Positions 16,894 to 31,000 of a stretch of DNA of 64,000 bases are shown here, piece after piece. The DNA comes from Pomacea canaliculata (lineage: Eukaryota; Mollusca; Gastropoda; Architaenioglossa; Ampullariidae): positions 6,064,227 through 6,128,226 of the forward strand of contig NC_037595.1 of the NCBI RefSeq assembly GCF_003073045.1, in the 5' to 3' direction. The number at the start of each line of letters is the position of its first letter. The stretch's first letter is position 1. A program made the translations under genes and the position numbers. The notes beneath the pieces are model-generated. The model was not told where the DNA came from. It was given only the letters and a program-made list of their open reading frames with translations, and did not search any database.

Positions 16894-19800
16894 TTTCTCC
16901 CATTTTATAAATATTCATCAAAATTATAATTGATATTTAGTAGATTTTCACTTTCTTGGTGTTCTGCGCATGTAGCTAGTATTATTTTCTTGTTTAACTA
17001 GCAAATGATTTCTCTCTGTAGAACGAAGGAAGTGAAAACTGTTTTAAATTAAGTTGAATCACTCTGTTTATACGAAGGGGGTTAATTATGTAAAAGTACT
17101 ACCATTTAACTATCTTAATAACCTAAATGATCAACTAGAATAACTGACAATCAGACGTTCTTTCTCTCTCTCTCACTCACACACACAGGCGCGCGCGTGT
17201 ACGTTCATACTCGATCACTCACCTGAAAGTTTACAATCCTGTACAATATCAAACAAGCCAACGAAAAATGTACACTTCCCCCAGGTGTCATCGACGCTGT
17301 CGGATAGTACTTCTCCAGCAGTCAACCATCTGTTGCGACAGTAACGATGATTAAGATCTGACAGTACGAACTGACAGAAGGTCTAACACGTTCGTGAAGT
17401 ACTGACAAGTACCCGGACACTTCTCGTGCACTCTAATGTAGGGTATATGTTATGTGTACATAGCGCTCACCCGTATCAACATTCTTACTCCCTCGTGATA
17501 CTCCCTCCTCCCCTTTGCTGTTAACTCTTTACAGTTCAGAGTTTCTTTCTGAAAAGCCCAGATGACTGGTTCCTTCGACACTATAGGTGTAAGCTGCAAA
17601 GAGTCACCACCACGTGATAGAAGATAGAATTAAAAAAGAAGTTTCCGGACCTCGAGCAACGAGCTTTGCGGGTACGTACGTCATACTTCCCGAAGGAGTA
17701 GCTGTGAGAATGCACTGTAACTGAATTTTATTTTTAAATTTTCACATAGCAAAGGGAATTGTTACCGTGTAATTAAATAAACCAGAAGTACATCAGACAA
17801 CTGTTAAAACTAGACGATTGTTAATACTGGAGAGTTACTGTGATTACTTTGTTTTAGGGTGCATGGGTACATTGAGCTCTTCTCCGTGTGGATAAATGTG
17901 CTGTAAAATATTATTATTATTATTAATTGTCTGAATGACATGTTACTTTGGATGTAGTCTGTTTCAACTTGTACTTCAGGTTGTTGATACTGATACTTTC
18001 CTTGAGGCCTCACCCATACAAGCTGTTATCAGCTGGGACGCGTTAAGTACTATATACTACTAGCCCAGCGAGCTCTCTATATTTCAGGTCATGTGTACCA
18101 AAAAAAAAAAAAAAAACTATCATCTCATGTGAGCCGGCGCCTGTTTGTATGTGTACTTCCCGTGTTAGACTTGATGTTGGGGCGGAGAGAGAAATCTTTT
18201 CAAGCTGAGGCAACTTTCATATCCGTTACATTGGTAGAACATAATCAGGTGTACTTGAAATATTGACAGCAGAAAGTATGACAGGTCCGCACGAATGTAG
18301 CGGAATGTACGTGTGTCCTCGTCGTGTGAATGAGGGGAAGGTGTAAAGAAAGAGCGAAAGAGATTTGTGCCGCCCATAGTTGTGATACAGCAGAGCACAC
18401 ATGAGGATCCATGGAGAAAACACACTTTTGTCTGAGGAAAACGCAAAGTCTTTTGTGGATTCCAAGGTCGGCTAAGTGCGGGTGTGTAGAAGATGGAAAA
18501 AGAAAACAACGCAAGGTAGATTAAATAACACACCCGACGAACGAGACTTGAAATTTTAGCGGAAAATTCTCATTGGTAACTTCATTCCTCTTCCCTAGAA
18601 CACCAAAAAGGAATTAAAGACTGATTAGCGCTAGATGCCGCGGTGTTAGCCTGAGTGAGAAAGCGGATCAGTGCGGCTACAATTGCATGAACCAACATGG
18701 TCGTAGAACGCAGTACCTATCAACAGCTGACATATCAGATTGGAAGGGGTGTACCCTCCAAACTTGTCTATAATCAAAGGCCGGGGGCAGCCGATGAGAA
18801 GCATTCATACCTCTCCCGTCATTTACTCATATATATGTGTCCTGTCTGTCCCGTAATGAATGCTCCTATCTTGTCCATCAAAATGTACCTTATTAATATG
18901 GTCCACTTCATATACATTTATATGTTGCGAAGAAAAAAAGTTTATACAATTTACTGAAATCTGCGGTTGTCTTAGTTGGCCGGATTAAATGATTCCGCGA
19001 GCCGTATACTGACAGATGTTCCTAATTACCCCATGGTTAGAAACACATGAGAACAGATCAGGTTGTCCGAACAAAATAATTGTAACTGTCTTTATAGATG
19101 CAGTAGACAGAATGAGAGAACGAGTCAGACGAGAAGCGAAGATCTGTAACAGGAGAGTAGACAGAAAAGATAACTGAAGAACACACAGGGAAAGAGCCGT
19201 GGAAGAATCCATGGCAGAGAGTTAAGAATCTCTGTTCAGAGTTCATATAGTCAATTCTCGCTTTAATTCACCTCCAAGGAAGAGCCAATAGAGAGACCAA
19301 GGAAGAGCCAATATTGGTACCAAGGCAGACCAAGGAGGCACCAAGCTTGGCCGAATCTTTGGTGTGTTTGCTGGGAACTGGTAGCAAGTGACAAGAATGT
19401 AGGAGTGGTATGTTCAGTTGGAGAACTAGTCGAGCAGCCGAGTTCTGGACTTCTTAAAGCTTATGAATTAGGAACTGTGGACAATGTCTGCAAAGTTACA
19501 ATATTTAATTTGCACAAAATGAAAATCTTTGTAATTGGGTTGAAACAACATATATATGTAGCACCACGAAATATACGTCCGTGGTAGCACGGCCGAAATT
19601 TAAAAATTGTTTGTCACGAGACTCCGTTCTCTTGTGATTGAAGACCTAAGTTTCATTAACCAGCAGAAAATGTAATTCAAAGTAATATTTACATATAGCT
19701 TCTCTTTTTCGTCTCTTCATTGAGAGATCAAATATTTTTTTTTTATTTCTGCGTGTTCTGTCCTTGGCCTTTCATTGTGCGAGACACGTGTGTTTGTAAC

Positions 19801-20365
19801 CAAAGATTTATAATCGGATGCTATTTTCTGAAAATGACCAGTTTAGTTGTTGGATGTAGATGTACACCTAAATCAAACCACGAACGTATAACTGCCAACA
19901 GGAAGTGGTTAGCAGAAGACTCAAGTAGCTCTCGTATCGACGGAAATACAGAAGGTGTATCTGATTGTGCGCGGCGCAACTCGTCATACTTCGTCTGCAT
20001 GTCGACCGGCTACTGATGTCAACGTGAACCCCCAGTTAGGCTTCGTTTACACTTTTGTCAGTTGTCATTGGAGGCCAAATCAAAGATTGTTCAAAGGCTT
20101 TTTTAAGTAGTCGTCTTCATTTTTAGTTATCAATTTCGAGGTGGAATTAACTCAAAGGTTATTTAGGTGATGACTTACATAACGAATGTCATACACTTGC
20201 CACGGTTCACTGAGTGTGCACTATTACTTTTATAAAGAATCTGCAGTAAACACAGTACATATTGCCATAATAGAGGCCATAGCACTACCCTTTTATTTCT
20301 AATTACGACAGCTTTATTCTTCTGTAATTGTCTCATTGAGCGAAAAAAAGTTTAGCATTAATTAA

Positions 20366-23300
20366 ATGATATCATCTAGTGTTACGAGGAGATGTCTGGC
20401 CATGAAAAATACAAGCTGGAGTCAGTTGTGTAGAAAACTAGAGAAATGTAGGATAGCCACAAGGCACTTTGTGCATAGCCAAGCACATTCAAAACATTCA
20501 TGTGCGTCATTTCATTTGGCATGGAGAGGGGTTGTGAGAGTGTCAGGAAGGGACACCGTTGACTTTCTGCAGGGACTTGTAACAAATGATTTAACACAGT
20601 TGTGTATGAATCAGAGTGGAGCGATGTATTCCATGATGCTTAATATCCAGGTACTTAAACAAATTTCTTCCGTTATTTGGAAATGTGCATGAGTGAGAGA
20701 ACAAATGAGTGCATAGCTGTTGTATCCTTGCACATCTTTAAAACGACAACAACAAAGATTTTTTACTAAAATATTTTTCAAGTAAAACTGAAAGCAAGAC
20801 TCAGATGACTCATAGGCTTTGTTGAGGGGATTGCCAAGCTACCATGGGATAAATTTCTAGCCTGTTGCTATGTTATTACAAGGGATTTCATTAAAAGATG
20901 AAAGAAATATTTCTGAATAGGATTTCACACAACTCCAACAGTAAGAATAATAATCCCCAAGATCGCACTTTATTGTCTTGAATATGAATGTAGTAAAAAT
21001 AAAATAAATGTACAATTTATATTGCACAAAATTGTGTTTATATAAAAGCATGTACTCATTGCATTACACATAAAACTAGGTCAATATGTAGAACATTAAA
21101 AAACAGACAGACGGGCAGTGATATGGATGAAGTACAAAAGACAGTAAAGACACAGAAGAAACAGTAACAAGGAAAAGAAAAAGTAATTGACAAAAGGAAT
21201 TCTGCAGGACAGATAATTCAAGAGCTATAAAAGGATAAAACACTTGGTATTAACTAACATACAAATTCCGTTTAAACGCAGATGCCCTTGAATATCATGC
21301 AGTCATTGCACTAAAGATAAAAATGTCAATGCTGTCTTTGCAGGGTCGGGTTCAGTTTGATCTGCTTTTGTACAACCACAGCAAGACGTCTGATGACCTG
21401 TGTTTTTTGATAGAATGTGATGGAGACCTCAAAGATGACTTTATTAAGACCATTAAGCGGTTCAAGATAAGGAGGAAGGTACATTTTCAAATTGCTTTAG
21501 TCACAGAGTAAATGTGATTTCTTCATGAATGGTATTGTCCATAAATTAATTTGTAAAGAAGCCTATGGATGATAATATGTTGTTGACTCTGGGATCAGAC
21601 CTTGTAGTGACATCTGATTAATCACATTTGGTGCATTTACATTTATTAAAATGCAAGAAGACCTGTAGTGACAAGATTATTAGCATATGGGCTATCATTG
21701 TGAAGCTAGATGATTGCTTACTGTGATAAAATTAATAGTAAAAGATTTAGTAAAGGGTTCAGTTTTGTCTCTAGTTAGAAAGTCTTTTTACTCGCACACC
21801 ACACAAGATAAAAGACCTTCACAGCCTGTGAATGAAGAATAGTCTTTGTTCCATGGGCTGGCAAAGACAAAGATATTGTACTTTTACAGAAAGTTTTACA
21901 TTTTTTCTTAGCATCTCAACTTATTAGCAATTACAGTGGGAGCCCAAAATGTCAACTCCACATGAAAACAAAATATACCACAAGCCTGCTTAATAGTTTC
22001 CTGCACTGTGATATTTTTCATAGATATGAAAAGCGTAAGTGGTTTAAAAATCTTCAGAAAAATGTTTATCATTATTAATCTTTTTTTAATTCAGTATTAA
22101 TGTATTATGGTTGACTATTTTCAGGTGGACATAAGTGATGTGAGCAGTGAATACCAAGTTTGGTCAGTACTGAGTGGCAATGACCCTACCTCTAAAAAAG
22201 CATTGAACTCATCAACTGAAGATTCACCTAAAACACCCGTCGAAAAACCTGAAGCAGATCAAAGCAACAATCACAGTTTTCCTCATGCTGCATTTTGCCT
22301 ACCAGATCCTCGCGTGGGACATTTTGGACATAGAGTTATTTTTCGCTGCGGGGAGGGTAATATTTAATTTTTTATTCTTTTTTCATTTTAATAAATGTAA
22401 ATGCACCAAATATGAGTAGTCAGATGTATATAAAGCGCCAGTTACTTATAAATCTGTGCTTGAAGCAGTTTATCCCTTTAAGAAACTGTCAAAGCAAGAA
22501 AGAAATTTACTTGTTGTATTTCATTACTGATATGACTCATAATAGTTTACCTAAGATGTTAGTTTCCATTTTTTGATAGTTTATGTGTCTTGCTGTAGGT
22601 CTGTATTTATGTATTAATGTGACATCTTCAGTTATGAGGGTAATAAAATAAGCAATATTATGCTTTTTTACACCTAGCCCTCAATCAAAGGAAAGGAAAC
22701 TGAAACACGACATAACTATAAAACAAATGCACTAAAGAGAGAAACTTACAATATATAAAAAAAATTGGTTGCTATCTAATTTGACAGGGATTCTTGATTT
22801 TTCAGGTGCATTGTGGTAAATTAACAATTTAAAATGCAATGTATTGTTTCACACTATTATTTGTAATAATTTCTATCATAAAAGCAACAATCAACATGAC
22901 TGGAAAACCTGCAGACTACCATGAAGCACGGTACAGATGGGGCATTCCAGAAGGTCCTGCTGACCTTCCACCAGGCAATTGCCTTCCATTAGAAAGCAAC
23001 CTTGAGCTTATGCATGGTGGTAAGCATTAACTAAAAAATCTGTATATGGGCATTTGCTTGCATTAGAAATCAACCTTGAATGTATGCAGACTAGTAAGCA
23101 TGAAAGGTCTAGTGCAATTGTTTCACATGACTGGGCTGAGCTTGGTACAAAATGTGCGTGTGTGTATGCGCATGTGGTCATGAGATTGCATATTTGCACA
23201 TTCATGTTTACTGTATATTTTGCAGTAAGAAACATAACTTTTTAATTGCATTTATCGGTTTCAGTCAGTTTTTCCAAAGGCTGTTACATTGGACAGGAAC

Positions 23301-24728
23301 TAACAGCACGAACATACCACACAGGTGTTATCAGGAAGCGACTTGTTCCTTTAGTCTTCGAAAGGTATGAAAACAGATATTTTCTACTTTGCATGACATA
23401 AACTCTCAAGCATTACTTATGATTTGGTGGGTTTTTTTCTTATGTTTCTAAAAGAATTTTTAATGTATAATGTTTATTCCTCATATTGAAATGTCTTGGA
23501 TTTACAATTTTGATTTGTGTTATCCAAGAATAACCATGTCAAGTCCTCTTTTTTCCAAAGGACTATATGCATGTATGTGGCTGTAATTTATAGCTTTATT
23601 CTGAACAAATGAGCATTTGAAACTTGGTTTGATCTACCATCTTAATGTGAGGTCAAACAAATGATCTAAAACTACTGGACTGATCATGTACAAAATAGAA
23701 CTTGCTGAAGCCACCATATAGCCATCTTACCAGTCGAAATGTGATAAAAACTAGTTGGAATATGAACAGAGTGACACTAATTTCCTTAGGAAGCAGTTAA
23801 AGCAAACAAAAATCATGCAACACTGACAGTTTATAAATAATAATAAAAAAACAGTGGTGGGCATGAGACGGTACTGCCTTATGACTAATAAGATGGTGGC
23901 TAGTTGGTTTCAAGAAGAGACAGCCAGGGTCTATCCATTAGTTTCATACCAGCAGATCAAATCATAGACCAACACTTAGCCTTTCACGAACTTGTAGGCT
24001 GTCAGGTCTTGGCAAGCCCTGTGATAGCCAATATTCATTTTTGAAAAAGTTGTTAACCTCTAATTAGAGTAACACAGCAGACCATAAATCTTGGCTTTTG
24101 CACCTCCATCAACACAAGAACTCACATCTTGTTGATAGTAAACTGGAAATGTGTTCAACTAGGGGCATCTTTTTTGGATAATTTGTCTACAAGTAGTCAA
24201 GAGATACTTGTCCACGATTAACCCAACCAAAGACCTTGCACCCTGATGTCACTCTGAACCAGCATAGATTGCATAATCTTACACTATCTCAGCTTTTGCA
24301 TTAGGATATTTTATACTGAACAGTTACTAGGTTGCTTGAGAAAACTGAACACCTTATGTCACAGCATTGACTACAACCCATACTTACCAATCTCTCTCTC
24401 CCCTTCCTCTCAGATATGTTGATTTATATACACCAGCTACACAAATATGATAATGATAGTATCAGCTCTATTCAGTATACTAAAAGCAGCAACTTTGCTT
24501 CATTTCAGACCAGATGTGGATGTGGCAAGTGACTCCCAGATCAGCACTGAGCATGGGAAAAATGCTGGAAAGTTCCGCAGCTTGTCAGGAGATCGTGGTC
24601 TTGGCCTTCTTCGACTGGCATATGTTAATGAACAACTCTCCATTAACTCCACTCATGGACATAAAATTGGTGCAACTGCATACATCCCGGGATGGTGGCC
24701 AGAGGGTGTTTTTAAAAATGTTCCTTGA
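20366..24728 (+). CDS. IBA57: IBA57, mitochondrial iron-sulfur cluster assembly factor
   Basis: Six coding exons: 20366-20650 (ATG), 21344-21478, 22125-22356, 22915-23019, 23265-23364 and 24509-24728 (stop TGA). The phases agree, giving 358 residues, close to the human length of about 356. The N-terminal 35 or so residues are rich in Arg, Ser and Lys, as expected of a mitochondrial presequence. The folate-binding GcvT/YgfZ-like core starts at [19 protein letters not shown] and includes [20 protein letters not shown] and the family signature [20 protein letters not shown]. In yeast and human the protein works with ISCA1 and ISCA2 to build [4Fe-4S] clusters for mitochondrial proteins. It is flanked by unrelated genes. 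The 3' half of exon 4 has a decayed copy just downstream in the intron. Confidence 0.94.
23054..23102 (+). pseudogene. Decayed copy of the end of IBA57 exon 4
   Basis: The intron sequence at 23054-23102 (ttgcttgcattagaaatcaa, continuing through ccttga and ending agtaagcatg) repeats 22979-23028, the last 41 bases of exon 4 plus its donor, with about ten changes. It keeps a GTAAG donor-like site. The coding exon must be the first copy because only that one continues in phase from an acceptor. Confidence 0.75.
23979..24180. repeat. Dispersed repeat, copy 1 (intron 5 of IBA57)
   Basis: It shares agaccaacacttagcct, a run like caacagaccataaa, tttttgcacctccat followed by acacaag, and aaactggaaa with the segment at 35508-35840 in the same order and orientation. 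The family is unnamed and no coding capacity was seen. Confidence 0.7.
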
Positions 24729-27700
24729 TTGTTGCTTATGTATCAGTCTTAATTTTGTTGGTGTGAGGGTTGCTAATATTCCAGCTCTTGCATTTTTTTC
24801 ATATCACTGTATGGGCAGGTCAAGTAAAGTTTCCCTTCTCCCCAAATGAGGATGCATTACATATGCCTTCTCTTTTGTGTGAAGTTTTCCTGGCTATGCA
24901 CTGTAGCTTGGACATTAACAAAATTAAATCTATTCATTGGTGTTGAATATGGTGTTTTTCATGGGTATATGCATCTTGTCTTCACACTTGAGATTTATAC
25001 CATCTTAATCTTATGGAATGACAGATTAAGGTAAACGTAGTAATAATGAAGACAATTTATAAGTAGCACCCTCTCTTTGTGTTCCTTTGTGTGTGTAGGG
25101 GAGAAAGGGAAGCCAGTTCTGCAACCACATTTCTGTTAATGTGTCCTAATTGTAACCACAAAAACAACAAATTAACTGATGAAACCCAGGAATACAGCCT
25201 ATTGGACTAGAATATTATTGTTTTTTTATTTCGTGACAGTGTATGCAAAGTGATAAAAGAATTATTTGTGAATAATTTGCAAAAATAATAGCATGTTGGC
25301 ATTCATAAAGCACCTTGTCTTCTTTATGGATTAAGTACAGTAGGTAAAAAATATACCAAATAAAATATAGTTTTTCTCCTTGCCTTAAACGATACCTTAC
25401 AATCTCACTGGCCAATTAAATCACTTATAACGTGGGCAAAGTTCTTGCTAACATAACCCTTAATACTAGTGTTCAAAGATCTTATCTCCATTATGGACAA
25501 AGTGGGGCACTCGCATGCCTACTGGCAAAATATATCTTTTGTCATTATTAGTGGTTTTTTTTTAGAAAAGCCTGTTTAAAAATAACAGTAATAACAATGT
25601 AGATTAAAGTATAATGTGAAAACCGAATTTCTGATAGCATTTATGACAGCACATTGTGCCTACAAATGTTTTTGACAGGTGATAACTTTGTACGCATTTT
25701 CAAGTTTTTGAGTATAGATCAACCAGTGACCCATGAATTCATTGGGAAGAGAGGTAGGGTGTGGGGAGTTTAGAATATTAATATTAATGGCAGCACCCAG
25801 TCTCTTAAAATTTTGATATATGCACCACTTTAAAGTTGGAAACAGAAAAATCAAGTGATAGTAGGACTTAAATTTTATAACAAGGTGAAATGTGCCTATA
25901 GGAATCTCTGTACAGCTATAAATACTACCAACATTTTCAAGATTGATGGCGTCATCTTTACCTGAAATAGATATGGGGTTTTATGTTAGTCTTTAAGTGT
26001 TCCTGTAAAGAAATGAATAATGCTAAAATACTTAGCACACATACTTGCTCTTGTAGATTACTTCGTCAAATTTCTACCATTGCCAGTCATGTAAGTATTT
26101 AAAGCTTATTTATGAGCGTGGCCTAGACAAAGCTAAAACAGGGGCGCCCGGTGGGACTACAACGATGGCCTTGGGTTCCGATCTCGTCTCGGCACATTAT
26201 AAATAACATTTTCCGGACACTCCCCTCAGAGTGCACTCAGAAGCGCTCGTATTCTTGTCAAAAGTATCGTGTTCTCGATGGCGCTTTAAGCCAGGTAATA
26301 GTTTGCTCCGTGGTCAGGATTATTATTAGGCGAAAATGAAGGTCATATCAGACAAATGAACCGTGATTATGTGCATCCATGTGATTAGCGAGAGGGAAAA
26401 CTACAGAGAATCAAGAACCGATAGTTGAATGCCTTAGAGTGCTCTCCCGCCGCAGGGGACATAACTGAAGTGCAGCTGCTTTCTGTAGATGCATCAGAGT
26501 GATGCACTCTTTCCGGATCTCAACTATAAGCTACGCGACTATAATCCGGGAAAATATTTCTACGCCTTTTATATTTTGTGGCTTAATCGCGGGTTGATAT
26601 AACCCTGTTACTTAATCACAGTACGCCTTCTGAAAGGAAAGGTAAAACTGATAATAATGTGACAACAGATAAATTTGTTATGGCATACTAAATAAAGTTG
26701 TCAGGTACTTGTAACCTTATTAAAAAAGGAAGTCGGAAATAATTTAATGTATTAACAGTTTAGACTTTATTTCCCTCGAAAAAAATCCAACGCTGAATCA
26801 TTATGTGGTGAAATATATTTCTCAGTAAGGTTGCACGAGCAGAGAAATTCAAAAGCAGTCTATAGATGGGTTTTGATTATTCGCGGGTTTGGCATAAAAA
26901 ATGAACTGGGAATATTTTTTACGCTAGAAAATAAAAATTAATTTTGTAAGCATAAGTGCATAATATATATTTATCATTTAGTTTCATGCGTATGTACGCA
27001 TTAAAGACTTAAATTTCGTAAAGTTTCAGATCGATTAAAAACTGTAAACTAGTATCTGTTCTCTGGGGACACTAAGTGTGTATGTGTGTTAGCCTAAATT
27101 GTTGATAATGTAATTTTAAATTTATGAAAGATCCTGTTCGCAATACTGTGTATTTTAATTTCTGTTTAATATAGTCAACAGCATAAAAGTTAAGCAAAAG
27201 TCTAGAACTTGTTGAGAAGGGCCCTAGAGTTGATTACAGATTGTCCATATTTGCAGAGGTTTGGGCCATTTTTTTGAGGGTACAGTCGGACCTCGATAAG
27301 TCGAACTGAAAGGGACCCGAACAAAAATCCGACTTACGGAGTTGTCGAGTTTTAGGCGCAGGTATTTGGCCAGGAACTAACAATTAATTCGATATAGGGA
27401 GGTTTTCGACTTAGGGAAGGTCGACTTATCGACTGTATAATTTTAGTGCTTTATGTCCACATGCATGAGTGCATGCCAGAGTAAGAGAGTACAAGTAGCT
27501 AATTTTATTTTCATGTCCAACCAACCAACCAGCCATCCAAAGAAACATTGCAAGAAAAGTAGAATAAATTGGAATGAAAAAAAAACCAGCCCATCCTAGA
27601 ATTAGAATTACTAAAGATCTACTTATCTGTAACAGGTCTGGAACAAGCTTAATGTTTGATCTCTTATGGAGAGCCTTATTTTGTGGGTGTATGGGAGGTA

Positions 27701-28078
27701 ATGGAGGTGTATTGGGAAGTAAAATGAGACCAACATTTTTGACAATACACTTTCTTGTGGACAACACACCACATGGGCCCTATGCAGACATTACACACTG
27801 TGCATAAAATCTTACTCTGTAAGCAACTTCATTAACATCTGATATGCAGAAAGCCTTTTTTTAAAAAATAAAGTTAGATAAAACTAATTCTGCAGTACTC
27901 TCTAACTGAATTGATTAAAGTTTTCTGCAGATCTTAATTGTTACCTATGGTTACTGTTGTCTAATGTAATCTAAGATAGTGTAGACCACAAGTGTTTCCT
28001 TATAAACAGGTTTAAGGTTTTCTAATTGTAGTCCATGTAGATTAATGCCATTTCTTTGCAATTTCACAGAGAAAAAGT
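24729..28078. other. Intergenic region between IBA57 and the TRIM-like gene
   Basis: The first few hundred bases are the presumed IBA57 3' UTR. The stretch from about 26120 to 26650 is more GC-rich than its surroundings, resembles repeat DNA, and has a weak tRNA-like B box (gggttccgatctcg) near 26174. A small Tigger-like element occupies 27281-27437. The remainder is AT-rich without recognisable exons. Confidence 0.55.
27281..27437. mobile_element. Short non-autonomous Tigger/pogo-like element
   Basis: It begins tacagtcggacctcgataag and ends cgacttatcgactgta, so both ends in outward orientation start TACAGTCG and are flanked by TA. The interior has further cgataag/cgactta inverted motifs and no open frame. 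The length of 157 bp and the terminal sequence fit pogo/Tigger-derived MITEs of Tc1-mariner type. Confidence 0.65.
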
Positions 28079-31000
28079 ATGGCTGAAGGAGGTGATTTTG
28101 TATCTCTGATTCGGCGCCAGGAAATTCAGACTGAGACGGGTGCTGAAGGAGAGACAAATAGATATTATACTCCATCAGAAACACCAGAAACCCCATCTTT
28201 AGGCAGCCAGCACCGTCTTATTTGCCCCTTGTGTTTAAATGATGTGAGGCGACCTAAGCAGCTGTCTGGGTGCTTTCACATCTTTTGTGCTGCTTGCCTA
28301 GAGAAATACATCAATGCAACAGTAATAAATAACCAGCCTTCTAGCGATTCTTTATCTGATATCATACCACTCACAATTGTTTGCCCTACATGCACAAAAC
28401 GATCTGTTTGCCCAGAAGATGTTATTGCCTGGCTGCAGAGTGAGACATACTTGCATACCTTCCAAGGCCAAGTTAGCATTTACGCAGAGTCTGGGAATGT
28501 CTTCTGTAGCAGTAGCCATCATGACCGGCATGTTGGTGCCACAAAGTTTTGCCTTGAATGCTCAAAAAATTTTTGTGGTGACTGTGACTATGACCACTCT
28601 GGAAATGATGATCACAGGTCTCATCACACACTTCTCTTGTATCAGACACCAGCAGAAATGACTGTTGACATGGGCCGGCAGGAAATGCTGCAAGATGCCA
28701 GAGATAATGGTTCAGCAATACAGTGTCCAATCTGCCGCAATACTGCAGTTTGTGAACACTTGCAGACGATCAGACATCTTAATGAACTTTTGCAAACCTC
28801 AAATGGTGCTGATAATGACGTCTGCCCACTCCATCCAAATGTACCTCTTGATAAGAAGCTTCTGATTGGCTTTTGCAAAGATTGTGAAACACCCATCTGC
28901 GAAAAATGCAAAACATTGCAACATGACAGTCATAAAACACAGTTAATTGAAAATGCTCAAAATGATAAATTGGTTTCTATTAAAGAGATAAAGAATAAAA
29001 TGAAAACTCGTATGGATATGTTTAAAGATGCAGCATTATCAGCTCAAGGAGCAGCAGAGGAGTTTAACTGGCATATCCAGAAAGTGCAGCAAGAAATGCT
29101 TGCAAGGAAAGGCAGCATCCAAACAATGATTGAAACAGCATTCAACTCAGCACTTGGGGTCATTGGAACAACAGGCCGTAAACAGGCTGAACTCAACCGT
29201 CAGATTCAAGAGATGCAGGAGGAAGAGAACTTTCTTCAAGCTGTGATCACCCTGGCAGACAGTGCTCTGAAACCTGGAACACCTCTAGAGGTGATACGAA
29301 TCTGGAAGGGTCTCAGCCACATACAAGAATCAATGGGAGGAGAATCAGAAAAAAAGTCAGCAAAGGTGGTGGATGCCATTTTGCCCCAGCAGATTATTGA
29401 GAAGCGCCTTGTTTTGCCTGCACCAAACTGTATGACACCTGACATTAGCATTTTAGGGAAGATTGGTGTGGAGAACTCACGACTTCAGCCACCAACTAGT
29501 ATTATAAATGTAAGTTATGTTTTAGTGATGAGCTATTTACGTTCTTTTTTTCAAGACTGTGGATTCATAATTAACTGTAGGTAATCCTCACTCTCTTATG
29601 GTTCTTTTTTTTCATTAGCTATTTTTCCTTTATCTAAATTGACTCACTTGTATGTGTGTGTGTGTGCATACACACGTACTTACGCATATGTTGTGCATGG
29701 TGAATAGCTTCTTGCTAGAACCAAAACAATATATAGATAAGTGTTTATTTAACTAGCCTTTTTCCGATGTGGGATATGTATTTTTTAATTGTTCACAGCA
29801 TTTTTACAAAAGTATTTTTTAGACCTTGTCTTGCTGCGTTAATTATAACTGTTAGAAACTAATTGTTCTCAGTCCCTTATCCATTTTGTTTGTTTTTCTC
29901 TTTCCATCCTTATCCCATCCCCCCCTCCAAAGGTGAAGGACAACCTGTTGCTCTTCTATAGCATTTTGCCACTGACTCAAACTGAGGTTTTGGTGTCATG
30001 CTTGATAGAGGCTCATAAGAATGCTGTGATTCAGTATAGCTGCTGGTCTGCTGAGCCATTCACTCTTGATCTTGCTGAGGATGGAGAGTATTGCTTAGTG
30101 CAAGTGCCAGGAAATGGCATCGTAACAACCTTTTACCATCGTGATGGAGGTGGAAAGAATGACAGTGAGAAGAAACAGGTGAGAAAGGCATTTTTAAAAT
30201 TAATAGTTTTTAGAGAATCAGAACAAGAGTCCATTTTACAAATAGTGTTTACAAGGTATTTGCAATAGGGCTGAAGGTAAAGATTTAATAAACTGGAAAA
30301 CAATTTTTACAAATGGAAGGAATATGAAGTATGTTGGCAACTTTAAATTACAGATTTATATTAAATTGTTTTCTCAGCCTCTGTTACAAGTCACAGCAGG
30401 GCCTCAGACATCAACAGCTTCAGCAATAATTTATAAATCTCACCATATGCAAGTCTTACAAAGAGAAAAAGACCTATTCTGTTTTTCAGTAGCTGTGATT
30501 TTTTTGACATGTCTTAATGTTCTTTTCATATTATGTTTTTTTTCACTTTGCGTAGATAATGTTCTGGGATGCTGAAGTGGGCTCCACTATGAAAGAAATG
30601 GAGAGAAAAGGTGCTGGGAATAAGCTTAAGGAACTGACAAGGACAAAGTTACCACCTCGTGGTATAGCTGTAACTTGTGAAAATCACCTGGTGGTGGTAT
30701 GTACAGAAGAGGACACCTCTGAACAGAAAAATGAGATTGTGCTTATGACACTAAAGGGGGATGTGCTTGAAGTCTATAGTTCCAAATTACCTTCAAGTAA
30801 ACCAAGGTGAGTTAAAACAGATTTGGCTTCTTTGCTAACACTTTTGTCTTTTCTTTAATTAGAGCAGAACTTCCAGATTGTAAATTTTATTTGTTTAAAC
30901 TTCAGTGATTAAGTTGTTGAATATTACTACAACAACTATCACAATTTTTCATTAATCATTTTCATGCTCTGTGTGTGTGTGTTTATAGAATAGTGTGTGT

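Larger units (their letters stand above)
15300..20365. other. Intergenic region with repeat debris
   Basis: About 5 kb between the start of transporter B and IBA57. It holds a presumed 5' UTR exon (15300-15390), a 32-bp duplication (15446-15509), a LINE 3' fragment (15965-16560), CT-rich tracts (16870-16893 and 17161-17190), an A18 run near 18100, and a degenerate ccaaggaagagccaa repeat at 19272-19345. From 17200 to 20365 I recognise no coding exon. Confidence 0.6.

Noticed and set aside
26126..26330. Possible tRNA-derived SINE
   Set aside because: The motif gggttccgatctcg resembles a B box and the stretch is GC-rich, but no convincing A box at the right spacing, no tail and no second copy were seen. 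Too weak to annotate.
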